In this document: one piece after another, positions 32,143 to 41,540 of the stretch
Layout of the letters: every line of letters begins with the position of its first letter
Numbering within the stretch: the stretch's first letter is position 1
Origin: Flavobacteriales bacterium
GTDB taxonomy: Bacteria > Bacteroidota > Bacteroidia > Flavobacteriales_D > Sanyastnellaceae
Assembly (NCBI GenBank): GCA_002862785.1
Contig: PKDZ01000028.1
Span: 1-52,157, forward strand
DNA length: 52,157 bases
Reading direction: 5' to 3'
Program-made: the position numbers and the translations under genes
Notes under the pieces: model-generated
The model's input: only the letters and a program-made list of their open reading frames with translations
Told to the model about the DNA's origin: nothing
Database searches by the model: none

Positions 32143-35100
32143 TCAACGGATCAAACCCGATCCCTGGAAGCGTTTTTCCAACTTCACATCGCGCAACATC
32201 GACGACTTGACCGCCAGGCGGAGCTGCAAGCTCTGCTGGATGCCGAACGGCACCCACCGCGCCGAGAATTCCCAGCAGTGAAGGTCCCAAAGCAGGTTGA
32301 CCTGCGTGTTGGTGAACTCCCCCGCGGTGAAGTCATAGCCTGAGCCCACCGTCAGGCGCCAATCCTCGAAGAGCGTCACATCCCCATTGAACGTCAGGTT
32401 CTGGCTCAGGATGGTCGTGTCGGCCTGCAGATCCTGCCGCCAATTCCGTTGCAGCCGCAACGTGTAGCCCGCCCGGATGCTCCACGGGACCTCGCCCTGC
32501 CCGCTCCAACTGCCGTTCACCGATGCATTGGCCCGTTTGAGACGCAAGGGCGAACCGCCGCCCTCCCACAGGTAGCGGTCGATCTTCGCCCCGGTCGAAT
32601 CGCGGTCGTACACGCTGTGGGCGAAGCCAACATTGACCGGAAAACGCCCGGCCAGCGTGGTGAAGCCGGACCCACTGATGTCGCTCCACCGAATGGAATC
32701 CGCCTGCAGGTTGTGGCTCGCCCGGAGCGAGAGGTTGTCGATCAGACGGACCTTGCGCACCTCCCCTTCGCGGTCGCGGATTTTGGCTTCGAGGTTGTTG
32801 TTCAAGGTGAAATTCAATGCCCCCTGCGCCCCGATGTTCGCCGGCGTGTAGAGTCCGGGAGCCAGTGGATCGAAGACCTCGAGGATGCTCCCGTCCAGCC
32901 CGACGACCGTATCCCGACGCTCGAAGGCGGGGTTGTAACTGAATCCGACCTGGGGCGTGATGACATGCCGGATGGCGCGCAGGCGGCCCTCCCCCCGGTT
33001 GTTGAACGTCCCGTAGAACTTGGTGTTCGCGCTGACGCCCAGCCGCCAGTCACCATCCGTGTAGAACCCGCGCAATGTGTCGGTCACCACGCTGTCCGGC
33101 ACGTTCGGACTCACGGCCTTGTCAAGGGCGGCGAAATTCCAGTAGCCGTTGTACGACACGTTGGGCGTGAAGCTCACAAAGCCCGCCTTGATCTGCGTGG
33201 AGGCCGTCGCGGTGTGCCGGACCCCCGCTGTGGCCCGCTCAAGCAGTCCGGACAGACCCTCGTCGAAGAGGGTGCTGTCGGTCCCACTCACCTTTTGTTC
33301 CGACTTGAGCGCGTAGGTCACGCCAATCCGGTCATACCACTTGCGCGTAACCGCATCCGGGTCGAGCAGCCGGGACAGGGGGAGCTCGAAGCGGCTCACG
33401 TTGATGCCGAGCGAGGGCACGACGAGGTCCACCCGGTTCGTGCTGCTGTTCTGATTGTGGCGGGCCGTCGCCGTGATGCTCACGGGCTTCCGCGGAATCG
33501 AGGCATTGTAGTTGATGCTCGAGGAAAACGAATTGGACAGGAAATCCTCTTGCGAGCTGTTCAGCTGCGATCGGAAATTCCCGCTGGAACCGAAGTTGAC
33601 GTTGGCGTTGAACCGGCCATTGGGCCTTGCTTTCGGATCCTGACTGTGGCTCCAGCGGACAAAGAACTCCGTCCGTCGGGTCGCCCCAGGGTCACCCGCA
33701 GTGCCGCCCGAAACGATGCTCGACCGGGACACTTGAAGGTTGCCATTGAACCGATATCGGTACCGGTACTGCGCGGTCCCCGCCAGACGCCAAGTCCCCC
33801 GGCTGTAGAGGTCGCCTTGGATGCGAGCATCCCAGTGCTCGCCCAGCGGTTCGTACCAGCCCAGGTCCTTGATGAAATAGCCCAACTCGCGCCCATTGCC
33901 GAAGCTCGGGAAGATGAGACCCCGGCTCCGCTCCTGCTTCTGGGGGAACCAGAAGAACGGCAGTCCGATGGGCAGGGGAATCTTCCGCACCTTGACGTAC
34001 ATCGGACCGCTGACCACCTTTTCATCCGGAATCAAGAGACCGCGGGTCAGATGAAAATGGAAATGCGGGCGCTCCGCATCGCAGGTGCTGAACATCCCGC
34101 CCCGCAGAAAGATGCGCCCGTCCGGGAATCGCTTGGCCCGCTGGGCGTGAAAGGTCAATTCGCCCTCTTTCGTCACAGCCTGTCGGCTCAGGCCCTTCCG
34201 GCTGTCCAGGTCGTAGCGCAGGCCTTCCTGGGTGAACGACTTGCCCCCTTGGGTGAAGACCGGCTTGCCCTGAAGCGCCCCCGTGCTGTCGGGAACACCG
34301 GCCGCCTCGATGATGCGGTCCCCGGCGAAATAGTCCACCTCGGCCGCGGTAAGCTCGATGCCATCGGTCTCCACCTTGGCCTCCCCATGCAGGGCCACTT
34401 GCTCTTCCCGGACATGGAAAAGGATGCTGTCCGCGGCGGAATACACAATCGGCTCCTCCCCGTTCGGTCGCAATGAGTCCGGTGGCGCCTGCCATGGCAA
34501 CACGGGCAACGGCGCCGCTGTGGCCCCTGCGCCGCGTTGCAGGGAGTCGGGGCGGCTGCGGAGAACGAAGCCCGGCAGGTGGGCCGCATCAGGGGCGCCG
34601 TCCAGAGGGTGATCCCCCAAGGCGGCGAGGTCGGAGAACCGACCGGATGGGGCCGAGAACAGGGCAATCGATCGCAGGCCAGCACTGTCCAACGCCATGC
34701 GGATTTCCGTGCAAGCCGCACGGTTGGCCTGAGGAAGTGGAAACGGCAGGCTGTCTGCACGGGCTTGCGCCTCGGCCGCGGTGTCGGGCTCGGCGAAATA
34801 GAGGGTGCGCCCGTTGCCCACCATGTTCAGGATTTCCAGACGGCCGTCGGCAAACAAACCATCGAGGTCCCGGCCGGCCAACTGGTGGTGGAACTCCCGA
34901 CCGGCGGGACTGGCCACGAAAGCGTGGCCTCGGACCTCGAGGCGTTTCGGCGCCCCGTCCGAGAGGAACAGCCGCACGGAATCCCCGGTCAACTGGTCCG
35001 AACCATTCCACATCACGGGGGCGCCTTCGAGGTTTATCCTCCCCGCGTCCTCGGACCAGGTCAGTCCGTCCGCCGCTGCTGTCACTTCCCCGAAATGCAA

Positions 35101-36105
35101 GAAAGTCCCCGATCGGGCCGCGAGTGACCGTCCGTCTGGTCCGTCGGCGATGTCCATTTCCGGGGCCGCAACGCGCAAGGGGTCCTCTCCATCATAGAGC
35201 CAGGCCACAGAATTTCCCTGGAGCGCCACGTCGGAACCGATGTCCCCATCGGCATCCGCCCGGTTGAAGCGGACCGTGTCGGCCACCAGCCGGTAGGTCG
35301 TCGCAGTGTCGCGCAGGACGACCTCTCCATAGGCCAGACCCAGCGTATCGCCCATCACCAGGCTGTCCGCCAGCACCACCAGCGCACCATCCCGGAATCG
35401 AGCCCGAACCGAGTCCCCTCCGGCAAACCAACCGGTCTCCGACTCCATGGACCAGCGTCCCCGCGAGCAGGCGATGCCCCCACCAGGATGCATCACCTCC
35501 GCCTCCACAGGAAGGTCGAGCCGCCGTCCCTCCGGACGGTAACGCACGGTTTCGGAGCGGACCTCGACGGTGTCCACCGACATCCTGACAGCCCCATTGA
35601 ATTCCATGGTCCCCGCTTCCCGATCGTACCATCCGGAGCGGCTCTCAATGCGCTCGGTCTCGGTGGTCACGACCCCACTGCGATCAAAACGGGCCAACCC
35701 AGATCGAAAATCGTACGTGGTCCGCTCGGTGGTCAAGGTTCGGGGCTCCTGCGGGTCGGTGGAATCCACCAGCTTGACCACCCGGCCGGTCATTCGGCCG
35801 ACGCCGCTGTCGGGAACCAGTTCTAGGACGTCACCGGTCAGGACGGCGGGGCCGTCTGTGGCCTCAACCCGCCCCATCAAGCGGAAGCGACCGGTCGGAT
35901 ACCGCCAAGCACTGTCGCACACGACCTGCGCCTCTCCCACCGAGAGAAGCACATCGCCCACGAGCCGCTGGGCCTCAACGATGGCGGGATCTCGGCTGAT
36001 TTCCGAGGCGCGCCGAATCTCCACCTCAATGGACTGCGCCAGGGTGATGAAGGGCAGGACCAGAAGGCCCCATGAAAGAAACACGCGCCGGACCGCGTTG
36101 TCCAT
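32143..36105 (-). CDS. lptD: LptD-like LPS-assembly outer-membrane protein with fused OstA-like N-terminal half
   Basis: A 1320-residue exported protein with a signal peptide (residues 1-21, ITLAQS). Residues about 22-500 are OstA/LptA-like beta-strand repeats (GDVLLSVGEAQVVCDSAWRY, RTTYDFRSGLARFDRSGVV). A Pro/Ala-rich linker (about 505-550) follows. At about residue 553 EEPIVYSAADSILFHVREEQ begins a second start-like segment typical of separate Bacteroidota LptD proteins, with GGMFSTCDAERPHFHF, then the beta barrel to the end. LptD inserts LPS into the outer leaflet. A perfect minus-strand -7 box (TAGCTTTG) lies at 36203-36210. The amidase gene is divergent. Confidence 0.88.
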   Translation of the reverse strand: MDNAVRRVFLSWGLLVLPFITLAQSIEVEIRRASEISRDPAIVEAQRLVGDVLLSVGEAQVVCDSAWRYPTGRFRLMGRVEATDGPAVLTGDVLELVPDSGVGRMTGRVVKLVDSTDPQEPRTLTTERTTYDFRSGLARFDRSGVVTTETERIESRSGWYDREAGTMEFNGAVRMSVDTVEVRSETVRYRPEGRRLDLPVEAEVMHPGGGIACSRGRWSMESETGWFAGGDSVRARFRDGALVVLADSLVMGDTLGLAYGEVVLRDTATTYRLVADTVRFNRADADGDIGSDVALQGNSVAWLYDGEDPLRVAAPEMDIADGPDGRSLAARSGTFLHFGEVTAAADGLTWSEDAGRINLEGAPVMWNGSDQLTGDSVRLFLSDGAPKRLEVRGHAFVASPAGREFHHQLAGRDLDGLFADGRLEILNMVGNGRTLYFAEPDTAAEAQARADSLPFPLPQANRAACTEIRMALDSAGLRSIALFSAPSGRFSDLAALGDHPLDGAPDAAHLPGFVLRSRPDSLQRGAGATAAPLPVLPWQAPPDSLRPNGEEPIVYSAADSILFHVREEQVALHGEAKVETDGIELTAAEVDYFAGDRIIEAAGVPDSTGALQGKPVFTQGGKSFTQEGLRYDLDSRKGLSRQAVTKEGELTFHAQRAKRFPDGRIFLRGGMFSTCDAERPHFHFHLTRGLLIPDEKVVSGPMYVKVRKIPLPIGLPFFWFPQKQERSRGLIFPSFGNGRELGYFIKDLGWYEPLGEHWDARIQGDLYSRGTWRLAGTAQYRYRYRFNGNLQVSRSSIVSGGTAGDPGATRRTEFFVRWSHSQDPKARPNGRFNANVNFGSSGNFRSQLNSSQEDFLSNSFSSSINYNASIPRKPVSITATARHNQNSSTNRVDLVVPSLGINVSRFELPLSRLLDPDAVTRKWYDRIGVTYALKSEQKVSGTDSTLFDEGLSGLLERATAGVRHTATASTQIKAGFVSFTPNVSYNGYWNFAALDKAVSPNVPDSVVTDTLRGFYTDGDWRLGVSANTKFYGTFNNRGEGRLRAIRHVITPQVGFSYNPAFERRDTVVGLDGSILEVFDPLAPGLYTPANIGAQGALNFTLNNNLEAKIRDREGEVRKVRLIDNLSLRASHNLQADSIRWSDISGSGFTTLAGRFPVNVGFAHSVYDRDSTGAKIDRYLWEGGGSPLRLKRANASVNGSWSGQGEVPWSIRAGYTLRLQRNWRQDLQADTTILSQNLTFNGDVTLFEDWRLTVGSGYDFTAGEFTNTQVNLLWDLHCWEFSARWVPFGIQQSLQLRLAVKSSMLRDVKLEKRFQGSGLIR

Positions 36106-36202
36106 GTGGGCAACAACGCGGAATTCGTCCTGTCGGTATGCGGTCTGGTTTGCCAACAACGGGCGGCGAAAATTCCGGGCACATCCGCGCCTGAATGCCT
36201 GT

Positions 36203-36210
36203 CAAAGCTA
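36203..36210 (-). promoter_or_regulatory. -7 box (TAGCTTTG) upstream of lptD
   Basis: On the minus strand TAGCTTTG matches TAnnTTTG exactly, about 98 bases before the lptD ATG. TTTG 15 bases further upstream (36226-36229 on plus) is a -33 candidate, although the spacing is shorter than the usual 19. Confidence 0.45.
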
Positions 36211-36228
36211 GATAGTTTCACTCCTCAA

Positions 36229-37467
36229 ATGGCGTCGACCCACACCCCCCTTTCCCACAGACCGGCCCGGAGACCGAGGCGGTGGAAGATGGCGGTCTTC
36301 GTCGCCTGCGGAGGCGTGCTCCTGGTGGGCAGCGCCTTTCACCCGCCGGCCGAACCGGCCATGACCGTGGTAATTGATGCCGGACACGGCGGAAAAGACC
36401 CCGGCAACCTGGGAACCGGCCGGTACCGGATCGCCGAAAAGGACATCACCCTGGCGGTCGCCAAGAAAACCGCCGCCTACATTGAGGAGCGCATCCCCGG
36501 GGTCCGCGTCATCATGACCCGCACGGACGACACCTACCCCGAACTCTCCGACCGGGTGCGCATCGCCAACGAAGCCGAGGCCGACCTTCTGCTCTCCATT
36601 CATTGCGACAGCTTCGACAAATCCTCGGTCACCGGCAGCTCCACCTTTGTGATGGGCCTCGACAAGAGCGAGGCCAGTCTGCGTGTCGCCGCCCGGGAAA
36701 ATGCAGCCGTCTTCAACGAAGCCGACACCCGCGGATTTGACCCGGACGACCCCGACACCTTCATCGCGCTGGCCCTCAAGCAGGAAATCTACCTGGGCCG
36801 AAGCCTCCAGCTGGCCGAACTGATCCAGACCCAGTTCCGGGAGAGGGTCGGCCGCAAGGACCGCGGGGTTCGACAGGCGCCCTACTACGTGACCGCGTAC
36901 GCCAACATGCCGAGCGTGCTGGTCGAGCTCGGGTTCCTGACCAACCCGACCGAAGAGGACTTCCTCCACTCCGAACAAGGACAGGACTACATGTCGAGTG
37001 CCCTCTTCCGCGCCTTCCGGGACTACGCCAAGCAGTGGTTCAGCCTGGAGGCCGCCGTCTTGGAAGCCAATGAATCCGAACCGGAACCCGAAGCAGTGGC
37101 ACAAGGCCAACCCAATGGGAAAGCGCCAACCGAAGACGGGGTCGAAACCGCAAGGGCCACCCCGGAATGGCATGCCACCCTCTCGGCAGCATGCGACGGA
37201 GACGCCCTGTGCTTTTCGGTACAAGCGGCGAGCAACCGCCGTGGCGGTCCTCTGATGGGGTCCGATGGAATCGAGATCCCCCACGCCACAAAACAACAGG
37301 TCGGACCCGTGTACAAGTACCGGGTCGGGTCCTCCGAATCCTATGCGGAAGCCTGCCGGATGCGCGATACCTTGCGGAAGAATGGCTTTCCCGACGCCTT
37401 CGTCGTGGCCTTCGAGAATGGAAAACGAATTCCGCTTGAAGCCGCATTGAAAAAGGCCCGGAATTGA
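36229..37467 (+). CDS. N-acetylmuramoyl-L-alanine amidase with C-terminal SPOR-like domain
   Basis: A 412-residue exported amidase_3 enzyme that cleaves the MurNAc-L-Ala bond of peptidoglycan. A transmembrane/signal segment lies at about residues 21-37. Zinc ligands are His53 (VIDAGHGGKDPG), Glu70 (AEKDITL) and His125 (LLSIHCDSF), with catalytic Glu233 (VLVELGFLTNP). The C-terminal 90 residues (KYRVGSSESYAEACRMRDTL, FVVAFENGKRIPL) resemble a SPOR domain, which binds denuded glycan at division sites. It leads an operon with the MCE gene 13 bases downstream. Confidence 0.93.
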   Translation: MASTHTPLSHRPARRPRRWKMAVFVACGGVLLVGSAFHPPAEPAMTVVIDAGHGGKDPGNLGTGRYRIAEKDITLAVAKKTAAYIEERIPGVRVIMTRTDDTYPELSDRVRIANEAEADLLLSIHCDSFDKSSVTGSSTFVMGLDKSEASLRVAARENAAVFNEADTRGFDPDDPDTFIALALKQEIYLGRSLQLAELIQTQFRERVGRKDRGVRQAPYYVTAYANMPSVLVELGFLTNPTEEDFLHSEQGQDYMSSALFRAFRDYAKQWFSLEAAVLEANESEPEPEAVAQGQPNGKAPTEDGVETARATPEWHATLSAACDGDALCFSVQAASNRRGGPLMGSDGIEIPHATKQQVGPVYKYRVGSSESYAEACRMRDTLRKNGFPDAFVVAFENGKRIPLEAALKKARN

Positions 37468-37480
37468 CCCGACCCAGCGA

Positions 37481-38527
37481 ATGCAAAAAGGCAGGGAAAT
37501 CAAAGTAGGTGTGCTCGTCCTGTTGGGCGGCATCCTGCTTGTGCTCGGCGTGAATTACCTCAAGGGATTCAACCCGTTGGGCAATGGCCGTGAATTCCAT
37601 GCGGTCTACGAGCGCATCGACGGTTTGGCCGTGTCCAATCCCATCGTGGTCAATGGCTTCAAGGTGGGGCAGGTTTCCAGCATCGATTTCGATGCACGCG
37701 GCACCGGGGCTCTCCACGTCACCTTTCTCATCGACCAGCCCAACCTTCAGCTCCCCGACGACACCAAGGCCCGAATCGTTTCCAACGACTTGTTCGGCAC
37801 CAAGGCCATCGACCTCATCGCTGGACGAAGCGTGGAGCTGGCCCAAGCCGGAGACACCCTGCCATCGGAAATTGAAATGGGCATCGCCGAATCCGTGAAG
37901 CAGGAGCTCATTCCGCTCCGCCAACGGACCGACCAGCTGATCGCCGGGGTCGACGAGATTCTCCTGAACCTTCAAACCGTCTTTCAAGACAGTGCCACCC
38001 AAGGCCTGCCCAAGGCATTTGAAAGCATCCAGCGGACGATGGAAAACCTCGAGAGCACCTCGCGCACGCTCGACCTGACCGTCGCGGAGAACCGCGCGGC
38101 ACTCAATGGCATCGTCAACAACATGGAGGAATTGACCGGCTTCATCAATGACCAGCAAGGCAACCTCTCCAATGCGCTGGGCAACTTCAGCCAGATTTCC
38201 GATTCACTGGCCAGCCTCGAGCTCGCCTCCACCTTGCGCCAAGCCGACGCGTCCATCGCCGAGCTGAACCGCCTGCTCGAAGGCCTGAATGCCGGCGAGG
38301 GCAGCCTCGGCAAGCTCCTTCAGAGCGACAGCCTTCACGATGGATTGATCGCCACCAACAAGGAACTTCAATTCCTGCTGAACGACTTGTACCTCAATCC
38401 GCAGCGGTACGTGCGCGTTTCCGTGTTTGGAGGGAAGGAAAAGCGGAAATTGAGCGAAAAGGAACTCGAACGCCTGCAGCGCCTGATCGACGCCGAACTC
38501 GACGAGCGCGAAGCCGGCGGGAACTGA
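37481..38527 (+). CDS. MlaD-like MCE domain protein
   Basis: A 348-residue protein with one N-terminal transmembrane anchor (about residues 9-27), then one MCE domain (residues about 38-115, RIDGLAVSNPIVVNGFKVGQ, NDLFGTKAIDL). The remaining 200 residues are long helices (for example TLDLTVAENRAALNGIVNNMEEL-type) ending in a basic tail. MCE proteins carry phospholipids between inner and outer membranes with an ABC transporter (MlaEF). The transporter genes are not in the window. The tight spacing to the amidase and the iron-sulfur genes is typical of Bacteroidota. Confidence 0.9.
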   Translation: MQKGREIKVGVLVLLGGILLVLGVNYLKGFNPLGNGREFHAVYERIDGLAVSNPIVVNGFKVGQVSSIDFDARGTGALHVTFLIDQPNLQLPDDTKARIVSNDLFGTKAIDLIAGRSVELAQAGDTLPSEIEMGIAESVKQELIPLRQRTDQLIAGVDEILLNLQTVFQDSATQGLPKAFESIQRTMENLESTSRTLDLTVAENRAALNGIVNNMEELTGFINDQQGNLSNALGNFSQISDSLASLELASTLRQADASIAELNRLLEGLNAGEGSLGKLLQSDSLHDGLIATNKELQFLLNDLYLNPQRYVRVSVFGGKEKRKLSEKELERLQRLIDAELDEREAGGN

Positions 38528-38541
38528 CCCACCAACCGCGC

Positions 38542-39915
38542 ATGCCCCATTTCATCGGACAACTCGCCTTCGCCCTCCTGCTGGGCACTGCGGTCTTCCT
38601 GTTTGCCCGTCGGATTGGCACCATCCGCCGCAACATCAAGCTCGGACGCGACATTGACTTGACCGACCGGTCGGGAGAGCGGTGGGCGACCATGGCCCGC
38701 GTGGCCTTGGGCCAATCCAAAATGGTGGTCCGCCCCGTGGCCGGGGTGATGCACATCCTCATCTACGTCGGCTTCATCCTGATCAACATCGAGGTCCTCG
38801 AGATCCTCTTCGACGGACTGTTCGGCACGCACCGCGTCTTCGCTCCCTATCTCGGCGGCCTGTACAATGTGATGATTGGGGCCTTCGAATGGCTCGCCCT
38901 CGGCGTACTGGTCGCCTGCGTGGTCTTCCTGGTCCGGCGCAACGTGTTGCCGATTGCCCGGTTCCGGAGCCCCGAAATGGAAGGGTGGCCGAAGAATGAC
39001 GCCAACATCATCCTCGTGGTGGAGGTGCTCCTGATGTTCGCCCTGCTCTCCATGAACGCGGCCGACGCGATTGCCCAATCCCGCATCGCCCTCGGCATCT
39101 GGGACAATGCGCACCACTACATCGCCGCTGGATCATTCCCGGTAAGCCAATGGTTGGTTCCGCTCTACGCTGGGCTGTCCGATGCGGGCATCGTGGCCGT
39201 AGAACGAGGCGCCTGGTGGTTCCACATCGCCGGCATTCTCGCCTTCCTCGTCTACGTCCCCTATTCCAAGCACTTCCACATTTTCCTGGCTTTCCCCAAC
39301 ACGTGGTACAGCGACCTGACGCCATCCGGCCGGCTCGACAACATGGCCGCCGTAAAGAAGGAAGTGGACCTCATGATGTCCGGCGACCCGTTCGCCGCCC
39401 CGGCTGAACCCGCTGGGGACGCTCCCGCCGAGCCCGCACGGTTCGGGGCCAAGGACGTTCAGGACCTGACCTGGAAACAATTGATGGAAGCTTACAGCTG
39501 CACCGAGTGCGGCCGGTGCACCTCGGTCTGTCCCGCCAACACCACCGGCAAGCTGCTCAGCCCCAGGAAAGTCATGATGGACACCCGCGATCGGGTGGAA
39601 GAAGTGGGCCGCGCCATCGATGCCGCCGGCGGAAGCTGGGGCCAAGGAGATGGCAAGGCCCTGCTCGGCGACTACATCAGCGAAGAAGAACTGTGGGCCT
39701 GCACCAGCTGTCAGGCCTGCGTGGACGCCTGCCCGGTGAACATCAACCCGATGGGCATCATCCTCGACATGCGCCGCAGCCTCATCATGGAGGACAGCCA
39801 AGCCCCCGAGGCCATCACCTCCATGTTCAACAACGTGGAAAACAACGGGGCACCCTGGGCCTTCCCCGCCACCGACCGCGGCAAATGGGCCGATGAACTC
39901 GCCTCCGAATCTTGA
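38542..39915 (+). CDS. Membrane-bound 4Fe-4S dicluster protein (HdrE/NarI-like N-terminus)
   Basis: A 457-residue protein. The first 260 residues form about six transmembrane helices with His residues (GVMHILIYVGF, YSKHFHIFLAFPN) as candidate haem b ligands, like NarI/DsrM-type cytochromes. The cytoplasmic part has two ferredoxin-type cluster motifs, CTECGRCTSVCPAN and CTSCQACVDACPVN. It overlaps or abuts a CCG-domain gene, and together they resemble a membrane quinone-linked HdrDE-like module. Electron donor and acceptor are unknown. It follows the MCE gene by 14 bases. Confidence 0.87.
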   Translation: MPHFIGQLAFALLLGTAVFLFARRIGTIRRNIKLGRDIDLTDRSGERWATMARVALGQSKMVVRPVAGVMHILIYVGFILINIEVLEILFDGLFGTHRVFAPYLGGLYNVMIGAFEWLALGVLVACVVFLVRRNVLPIARFRSPEMEGWPKNDANIILVVEVLLMFALLSMNAADAIAQSRIALGIWDNAHHYIAAGSFPVSQWLVPLYAGLSDAGIVAVERGAWWFHIAGILAFLVYVPYSKHFHIFLAFPNTWYSDLTPSGRLDNMAAVKKEVDLMMSGDPFAAPAEPAGDAPAEPARFGAKDVQDLTWKQLMEAYSCTECGRCTSVCPANTTGKLLSPRKVMMDTRDRVEEVGRAIDAAGGSWGQGDGKALLGDYISEEELWACTSCQACVDACPVNINPMGIILDMRRSLIMEDSQAPEAITSMFNNVENNGAPWAFPATDRGKWADELASES

Positions 39916-39920
39916 ACGAC

Positions 39921-40712
39921 ATGGCATTGACCGTCCCCACCCTGGCCGAGATGAACGCCCGCGGAGAGTCCACGGAGGTGCTGTTCTGGGTCGGCTGTGC
40001 CGGCAGCTTCGATGACCGGGCCAAGCGCATCACCAAGGCCATCGCCCGCATCCTGCATGCGGCCGACGTGCCCTTCGCCGTGCTCGGTGCCGAGGAGAGC
40101 TGTACCGGAGATCCGGCCAAGCGCGCCGGCAACGAATTCCTGTTCCAGATGCAGGCCGCCCAGAACATCGCCGTCCTCAACGGCTACGGCGTCAAGCGCA
40201 TCGTGACGGGCTGCCCCCATTGCTTCAACATCTTGAAGAACGAGTACCCCGAACTCGGTGGGGAGTATGAGGTCCTGCACCACACGCAGTTCATCCAACA
40301 ATTGATTGACGACGGCCGCTTGCGGATCGCCGACGGCAACCCCTTCAAGGGCCGCCGCATCACCTTCCACGACCCCTGCTACCTCGGCCGCGGCAATGGC
40401 GAGTACGAAGCGCCTCGCGCCGCCCTGCAGGCACTGGATGCCGACCTCGTCGAGATGCGCCGTTGCAAGAGCAAGGGACTGTGCTGTGGCGCCGGCGGGG
40501 CCCAGATGTTCAAAGATGCCGAAAAAGGCAACCGCGAAGTCAACCACGAGCGGACCGACGACGTGCTGGAGACCGGCGCCAAGGTCATCGCCACCGGATG
40601 CCCCTTCTGCAACACGATGATGACCGACGGCGTGAAAAACGCCGAGAAGGAAGGCGAGATCGACGTCAAGGACATCGCCGAACTCATCGCCGAAGCGGCA
40701 GATCTGCTCTGA
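39921..40712 (+). CDS. CCG-domain iron-sulfur protein (HdrB/GlpC-like)
   Basis: A 263-residue protein with two Cys-rich CCG domains: GCPHCFNILKNEY with HDPCYLGR, and LCCGAGG with GCPFCNTMMTDGV. CCG domains bind non-cubane or 4Fe-4S clusters and perform disulfide- or quinone-linked redox steps. WVGCAGSFDDRAKRI near the N-terminus is the first cluster region. ATG at 39921 was preferred; a TTG at 39912 overlapping the previous stop would add three residues. It is the likely catalytic partner of the membrane dicluster protein upstream. Confidence 0.87.
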   Translation: MALTVPTLAEMNARGESTEVLFWVGCAGSFDDRAKRITKAIARILHAADVPFAVLGAEESCTGDPAKRAGNEFLFQMQAAQNIAVLNGYGVKRIVTGCPHCFNILKNEYPELGGEYEVLHHTQFIQQLIDDGRLRIADGNPFKGRRITFHDPCYLGRGNGEYEAPRAALQALDADLVEMRRCKSKGLCCGAGGAQMFKDAEKGNREVNHERTDDVLETGAKVIATGCPFCNTMMTDGVKNAEKEGEIDVKDIAELIAEAADLL

Positions 40713-40784
40713 CCGGAACGCCGTCACCCCCTCTCCTCTCGAACCCGAATCCCCCGGCTATCTTGCCGCCCCAAATCTGAGACC

Positions 40785-41531
40785 ATGGCCCTTCTCGAAG
40801 GAAAAATTGCCCTCATCACCGGTGCCTCCCGCGGCATCGGCAAGTCCATTGCCCAGCGCTTCGTCCAAGAAGGCGCCACTGTGGCCTTCACCTACCGCTC
40901 CAGCGACGAGAAGGCCCGCGCCCTGGAAGAAGAACTCACCGCCTCCGGCGGCACAGCCCGCGGCTTCAAGTCGGACGCCGGCAGCCTTGAGCAAAGTGAG
41001 GAGCTCGTCAAGGAGGTCGTGGAGGCCTTTGGTACCGTCGACATCCTGATCAACAACGCGGGCATCACCCGTGACACGTTGCTCATGCGCATGTCGGAGG
41101 AGCAATGGGACGACATCATGCAGGTCAACCTCAAGAGCTGCTTCAACCTGACCAAGGCCGTCCTGCGCACCATGCTGAAGGCCCGCTCCGGCAGCATCAT
41201 CAACATGTCCAGCGTGGTCGGCATCCAAGGCAACGCGGGGCAGGCCAACTACGCCGCCTCCAAGGCCGGCATCCTCGGCTTCACCAAAAGCGTGGCCCTC
41301 GAGCTCGGCAGCCGCAACATCCGCTGCAACGCCATTGCACCGGGCTTCATCGAAACGGAGATGACCGATGCCCTCGACGAGGCCACCGTGCAGGGATGGC
41401 GCGATGCCATCCCACTGAAGCGGGGCGGAAAGCCGGAGGATGTGGCCGACGCCTGTGTCTTCCTCGCCTCCGACATGAGCACCTACATCACCGGCCAAAC
41501 GCTGTCCGTAGACGGCGGCATGCGGATGTAA
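40785..41531 (+). CDS. fabG: 3-oxoacyl-ACP reductase
   Basis: A short-chain dehydrogenase of 248 residues that reduces 3-oxoacyl-ACP with NADPH in fatty-acid elongation. Cofactor motif TGASRGIGKSIA (about 12-23), structural NNAGITRD, catalytic Ser142/143, Tyr156 and Lys160 (SSVVGIQGNAGQANYAASK), and C-terminal ITGQTLSVDGGM are all canonical for FabG. It begins 72 bases after the CCG gene; TATCTTGC at 40759-40766 is a weak -7 candidate. Confidence 0.94.
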   Translation: MALLEGKIALITGASRGIGKSIAQRFVQEGATVAFTYRSSDEKARALEEELTASGGTARGFKSDAGSLEQSEELVKEVVEAFGTVDILINNAGITRDTLLMRMSEEQWDDIMQVNLKSCFNLTKAVLRTMLKARSGSIINMSSVVGIQGNAGQANYAASKAGILGFTKSVALELGSRNIRCNAIAPGFIETEMTDALDEATVQGWRDAIPLKRGGKPEDVADACVFLASDMSTYITGQTLSVDGGMRM

Positions 41532-41540
41532 TTTCGCGCC

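Noticed and set aside
32449-34476. 675-codon open frame on the plus strand inside lptD
   Set aside because: Shadow of lptD; Arg/Pro/His-rich composition and no start context or motif.
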